A stretch of DNA of 64,000 bases. It comes from Hypomesus transpacificus. Taxonomy: Eukaryota; Chordata; Actinopteri; Osmeriformes; Osmeridae. Below are positions 61,101 to 64,000 of this stretch, one piece after another. Under the pieces are notes generated by a model. That model saw nothing but the letters and a program-made list of their open reading frames with translations, was not told where the DNA came from and made no database searches. The stretch is from positions 11,757,448 to 11,821,447 of the forward strand of contig NC_061061.1 in NCBI RefSeq assembly GCF_021917145.1, in the 5' to 3' direction. Made by a program: the position numbers and the translations under genes. Each line of letters starts with the position of its first letter. The stretch's first letter is position 1.

Positions 61101-64000
61101 CTTATCTTTTCCAGTCTTTCTGCCTCTTCTTTTTCCTTCCTTATCTTTTCCAGTCTTTCTGCCTCAACTTTTTCCTTCCTTATCTTTTCCAGTCTTTCTG
61201 CCTCTTCCTTTTCCTTCCTTATCTGTTCCAGTCTTTCTGCCTCTTCTTTTTCCTTCCTTATCTTTTCCAGTCTTTCTGCCTCAACTTTTTCCTTCCTTAT
61301 CTTTTCCAGTCTTTCTGCCTCAACTTTTTCCTTCCTTATCTTTTCCAGTCTCTCTGCCTCTTCTCTTTCCTTCCTTATCTTTTCCAGTCTTTCTGCCTCT
61401 TCTTTTTCCTTCCTTATCTTTTCCAGTCTTTCTGCCTCAACTTTTTCCTTCCTTATCTTTTCCAGTCTTTCTGCCTCTTCCTTTTCCTTCCTTATCTGTT
61501 CCAGTCTTTCTGCCTCTTCTTTTTCCTTCCTTATCTTTTCCAGTCTTTCTGCCTCAACTTTTTCCTTCCTTATCTTTTCCAATCTTTCTGCCTCTTCCTT
61601 TTCCTTCCTCTCACGCTCCAATCTTTCTGCCTCTTCCTTTTCCTTCCTCTCACGCTCCAACCTTTCTCTCTCCTCCCGTTTTAGTCTTTCTTGCTCTTCT
61701 TTCTCTTTTTCCAGTCTTTCTTGCTCTTCTCTTTCAAGCCTCTCCCTTTCCTCCAGCTCCCTCATCTCTCTCTCCATCCTTTCCTTTTTTTCTGCCTCTT
61801 TCCTGTCCGCCTCTTCTTTTTCCTTTCGCAATCTGTCCTTCTCAGCTTGTTCCTTCCTCTCACGTTCGATCATCTCCTCTCTCTCCCTCTGTTCCCTGTC
61901 CAGTCTTTCTCGTTCTTCAGTCTCCTGTTTGATCTGTTTCCTGCTTCTTCTACCTCTTCCTCGTCTAGTCAGCTCAACCACCTCTTCCTCACTGTCCTCC
62001 TCCTCCTGAGTCCCAGCGTTCCCTCTGCTGCTCCCTCTGCTGCTCCTGGTCCTGATGGTCTTCACAGCCTTTTTCTTCCCTCTCGTCTGTCTTTCTGGAG
62101 GGTCGGAGCTGCAATCCTCCAGCTTCTCCTCCTCCTTCTTCTGTCCCCTGGTCACCCTCCGTCTCGCAGGTCTGCCACTGACACCAGATGGGCCAGCTTT
62201 GGCCTCTCTTGCTTTTTGAGGCCTCCCCCTTGCTTTCACCACGGACAGTTTAGAGACCTCCTCTTCCTCCTCCTCCTTCTCCGTTTCATGACAGGACACG
62301 GACTGGGTTTCAGCCGATAGAAGGTCTGAAGTAGTGATTAGCTGCGTCTCCTCCTCTTCCTCCAGCGGTCTAGGTCTTCTTCTTCTCAGAGTTCCTACAA
62401 CGGCTTCTTCCTCAGTTTCTTCATCATCCCCATCGCTGTCCTCTGCTGCATCTGTCATGGGCAGAGTCTCAGAGAGGTACGACTGGGTCGTCACCTGGTC
62501 AGGTTGGGCGTCCTCTTCCTTATCTTCTTTCTGCCCTCTGGACCTTCCTCGCCTCAGTGGGACAGACGGTTCGGGTCCCAGTAGATCGTCCTCTTCCTCG
62601 CAGGCTGACATGGGCAGGGTTTCAGCTGGAGCAAGTTCGCTCGCAGCTGGGAGCTCCAGAGGCTGTGTTTTCTCTTCATCATCATCATCATCATCATCAT
62701 CATCTAAGGGCAGGGTCTCAGCAGTTACTAAGTTTGTAGACTCCTCCTCTTCCTCCTTCTCCTCCCCTCCCCCCTCCTCGCAGGGCAGTGACGCATACGC
62801 CTGTGTGGCATCCAATGCAAAGTCCTCCTGCCTCCCCCCCCTCCCTGACCGCTCAGAGGACTCCTTGCTGTCACCTCCATAGGCCTGGGTGGCCTCCTGG
62901 TCGGAATCCCCCTCCGGATAAACCCTCCCTTGGGAAGACGTGTTCCCATACGCCTGGGTGTTTGCCAGCTCCACGTTCCCGTGAGGGGTGATATGGCGTT
63001 TGCTACTGTTTGACAGACCCAGCTTGAAGGAGCCATCGCGGCAGCTCTGCTCGCCCTGGTAATCCTGGTCGTCTGCGGTCGAGGGCTGCATGTCGTATGG
63101 CTGAGTGGCATCCAGGGTGGTGGGGTCTTCCGGTAGACTGCTTGGGTGGTCCCGGCCCTCTAACACAAAGGACTGGGTCTCAGCCACGATGAAGTCGTCG
63201 TCCTCCTGGCTGTCAGAGCAGGAGGAGACCACAGGCCTCAATGGAGGTGGGAAAGGGCCTGGGGGAGGAGCAGAGAAGACAGGTCAGAGGTCACACAAAC
63301 GCTTTCACTTCCTGTTTCCATCTGGGATGATAGCTTTGACGCTGGCCTCTCTGACATCTCTAGGCTGTGACACAAGTAAGAAAACTTACGTCTGAAGGGG
63401 TCTGGAGAACTATGGAAGTCCTGAGTTTCCATCTCCTCCACTATGGAAACAGAAGAAGAAAAGTGAATGGGGGTAAAAGAAGTCTCGTTTTTAAATAATG
63501 TAAATAATCCAACCGTGAGTCTACATTACCTGTAGATGCAGGAGCGGTGGAGCACGTCTGGGGGGGAGGAGGGACGGCCCAGGATGTCCCCCCAGGAGCC
63601 TTCTCTCTGGACGGGCTTCGGATCAGCAGAGCCCCAGCCCCCTCCGGACCAGCCTCCTCATCTTCCACGTCAGTGTCGCTGTCCATCCTGAAGTCAGCAG
63701 GGTCAACCAGACCCTCAGTAGGCTCGGGCAGACCCTCAGCAGGGCTGGGCAGACCCCCAGCAGGGTCGGGCAGACCCTCAGACCTGGGCTCCAACTCCTC
63801 CACGGCCTCTGTGTCCGTGTCAGAGTCAGACACATCAAGTGTGGTCGTCGTGGTAACACCAGCGGTTGCCAAGGCAGCTGATGGAATCCTGACTGGTGGT
63901 GATGATGATAATGATACAGGCTTTGTTGCTGTAGAGATTATAGAGGCATCTTCCTCCAGGTCAGAATCAGATAAGATCTCCAGCTCTTCAGCTCTTGGGT
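56688..64000 (-). CDS. mdc1: MDC1, mediator of DNA damage checkpoint 1 (C-terminal 8 exons; 5' end beyond window)
   Basis: Nuclear scaffold that binds phosphorylated H2AX and recruits NBS1 and RNF8 at double-strand breaks. Exons: 63530 to >64000, 63390-63440, 59399-63258, 58827-58973, 58505-58687, 58237-58362, 57366-57476, 56688-56885 (stop 56688-56690); frame is continuous for about 1,715 residues. The N-terminal part has CK2-type acidic SDTD motifs (SDSDTDTE, DSDTDVEDEE), the NBS1-binding signature. Next is a TQ-x-Y/F cluster (TQSF, TQPY, three TQAY), the counterpart of the RNF8-binding TQXF motifs. The large exon continues with a long Lys/Glu/Arg-rich repeat in place of the human PST repeats, then basic Arg/Gly-rich sequence. 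The C-terminal tandem BRCT reads VLFTGLVDEEGE, RRTVKFLCAMARG and GYEIHVT, ending LPLLSAEFLLTGVLQQ. The BRCT Thr and the RRTVKF Arg/Lys that hold the H2AX phosphate are present. The FHA domain lies outside the window. Confidence 0.95.
56895..57030. repeat. 12-bp minisatellite (GAGCCAGGGAGG)n
   Basis: About eleven units of GAGCCAGGGAGG and GAGCCAGGGCGG in the last MDC1 intron, starting 10 bp from the acceptor of the final exon. On the transcribed strand it gives a CCTCCCTGGCTC-rich tract before the splice acceptor. Confidence 0.92.
57070..57224. mobile_element. MITE with 14-bp perfect terminal inverted repeats, in an MDC1 intron
   Basis: 155 bp from TACAGCTCTGGAAA to TTTCCAGAGCTGTA, exact reverse complements. 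The complementarity continues inward (CCACTGCACCTTTT against AAAAGTGCAGTGG), so the element can fold into a long hairpin. No coding capacity. The flanks are TATA-like; the exact target duplication is unclear. Confidence 0.85.
58081..58205. repeat. (GA)n microsatellite
   Basis: GA tract with AAAG and ACAG interruptions, 32 bp from the MDC1 exon 58237-58362 on its donor side. Confidence 0.94.
60965..61605 (-). repeat. 39-bp coding repeat in MDC1 (13-residue charged unit)
   Basis: Sixteen consecutive units of the form IRKEKEEAERLEK, with variants IRKEKVEAERLEK, an IRKER unit and LEQ, preceded by two RERKEKEEAERLE units. The variants recur in a patterned order (V, E, Q-E, V, E), which suggests higher-order duplication of several units at once. 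The protein is predicted by composition to form a long charged helix. The complementary strand is open through the whole tract only because of codon composition. Confidence 0.93.
62675..62704 (-). repeat. (CAT)n trinucleotide run encoding poly-Asp
   Basis: About ten CAT/ATC triplets on the plus strand, giving a run of Asp residues in the acidic part of MDC1 followed by EEKTQPLELP. Confidence 0.9.

Noticed and set aside
60339..62009. Long plus-strand open frame (about 556 codons, Ser/Phe/Leu-rich) opposite MDC1
   Set aside because: It is the complement of the Lys/Glu-rich repeat: AAG/GAG codons read backwards rarely give stops. No domain, no start context, and the minus-strand frame has clear MDC1 similarity.

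Overview
The window is nuclear DNA of a ray-finned (teleost-type) fish. Genes are split into many short exons with GT/AG boundaries. Introns are packed with long CA, GA/CT and poly-G tracts. Two fish-type tRNA-derived SINEs and two short inverted-repeat DNA elements lie in introns or UTR, and every recognisable gene is a vertebrate gene. I cannot assign a species from sequence alone.

Layout, left to right. (1) 52-25272, minus strand: twelve consecutive exons (772 codons) from the middle/C-terminal part of VPS13B, the Cohen-syndrome bridge-like lipid-transfer protein. Both gene ends are missing. (2) 26626-26725: an assembly gap of exactly 100 N. (3) 26917-29228, minus: the first seven coding exons of cytosolic valyl-tRNA synthetase (VARS1), from the GST-like N-domain to the HIGH-type motif; the rest of the enzyme is absent. 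(4) 30574-32417, minus: a three-exon ENDOD1-like secreted/membrane protein that has lost the nuclease core. (5) 34336-36761, minus: complete eight-exon INO80E, a chromatin-remodeller subunit. (6) 38334-41250, plus: a TRIM-type coiled-coil + B30.2/SPRY gene with no RING or B-box. (7) 46477-51259, minus: a ten-exon type I membrane protein with three cysteine-poor Ig-like domains, one TM helix and a long proline/lysine repeat tail; I do not recognise it. (8) 56688 to beyond 64000, minus: MDC1, the DNA-damage mediator, complete at its C-terminus (tandem BRCT) and running off the right edge before its FHA domain.

The genes do not form a pathway. VARS1, TRIM/B30.2 and MDC1 are companions in the human MHC region (6p21), whereas VPS13B (8q22) and INO80E (16p11) are elsewhere in human. 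The VPS13B/VARS1 neighbourhood depends wholly on the N gap, and both genes are cut there, so a missing segment or misjoin is likely.

I found no operon-like, defence-island or other compact novel system. The most interesting items are the cysteine-poor Ig receptor with its 8-residue repeat tail, the core-deleted ENDOD1-like protein, the repeat-expanded splice-donor region in VPS13B, and the 13-residue charged repeat and TQ-x-Y cluster in MDC1. Exon coordinates were read by eye from splice sites and reading-frame continuity; no alignment was run.
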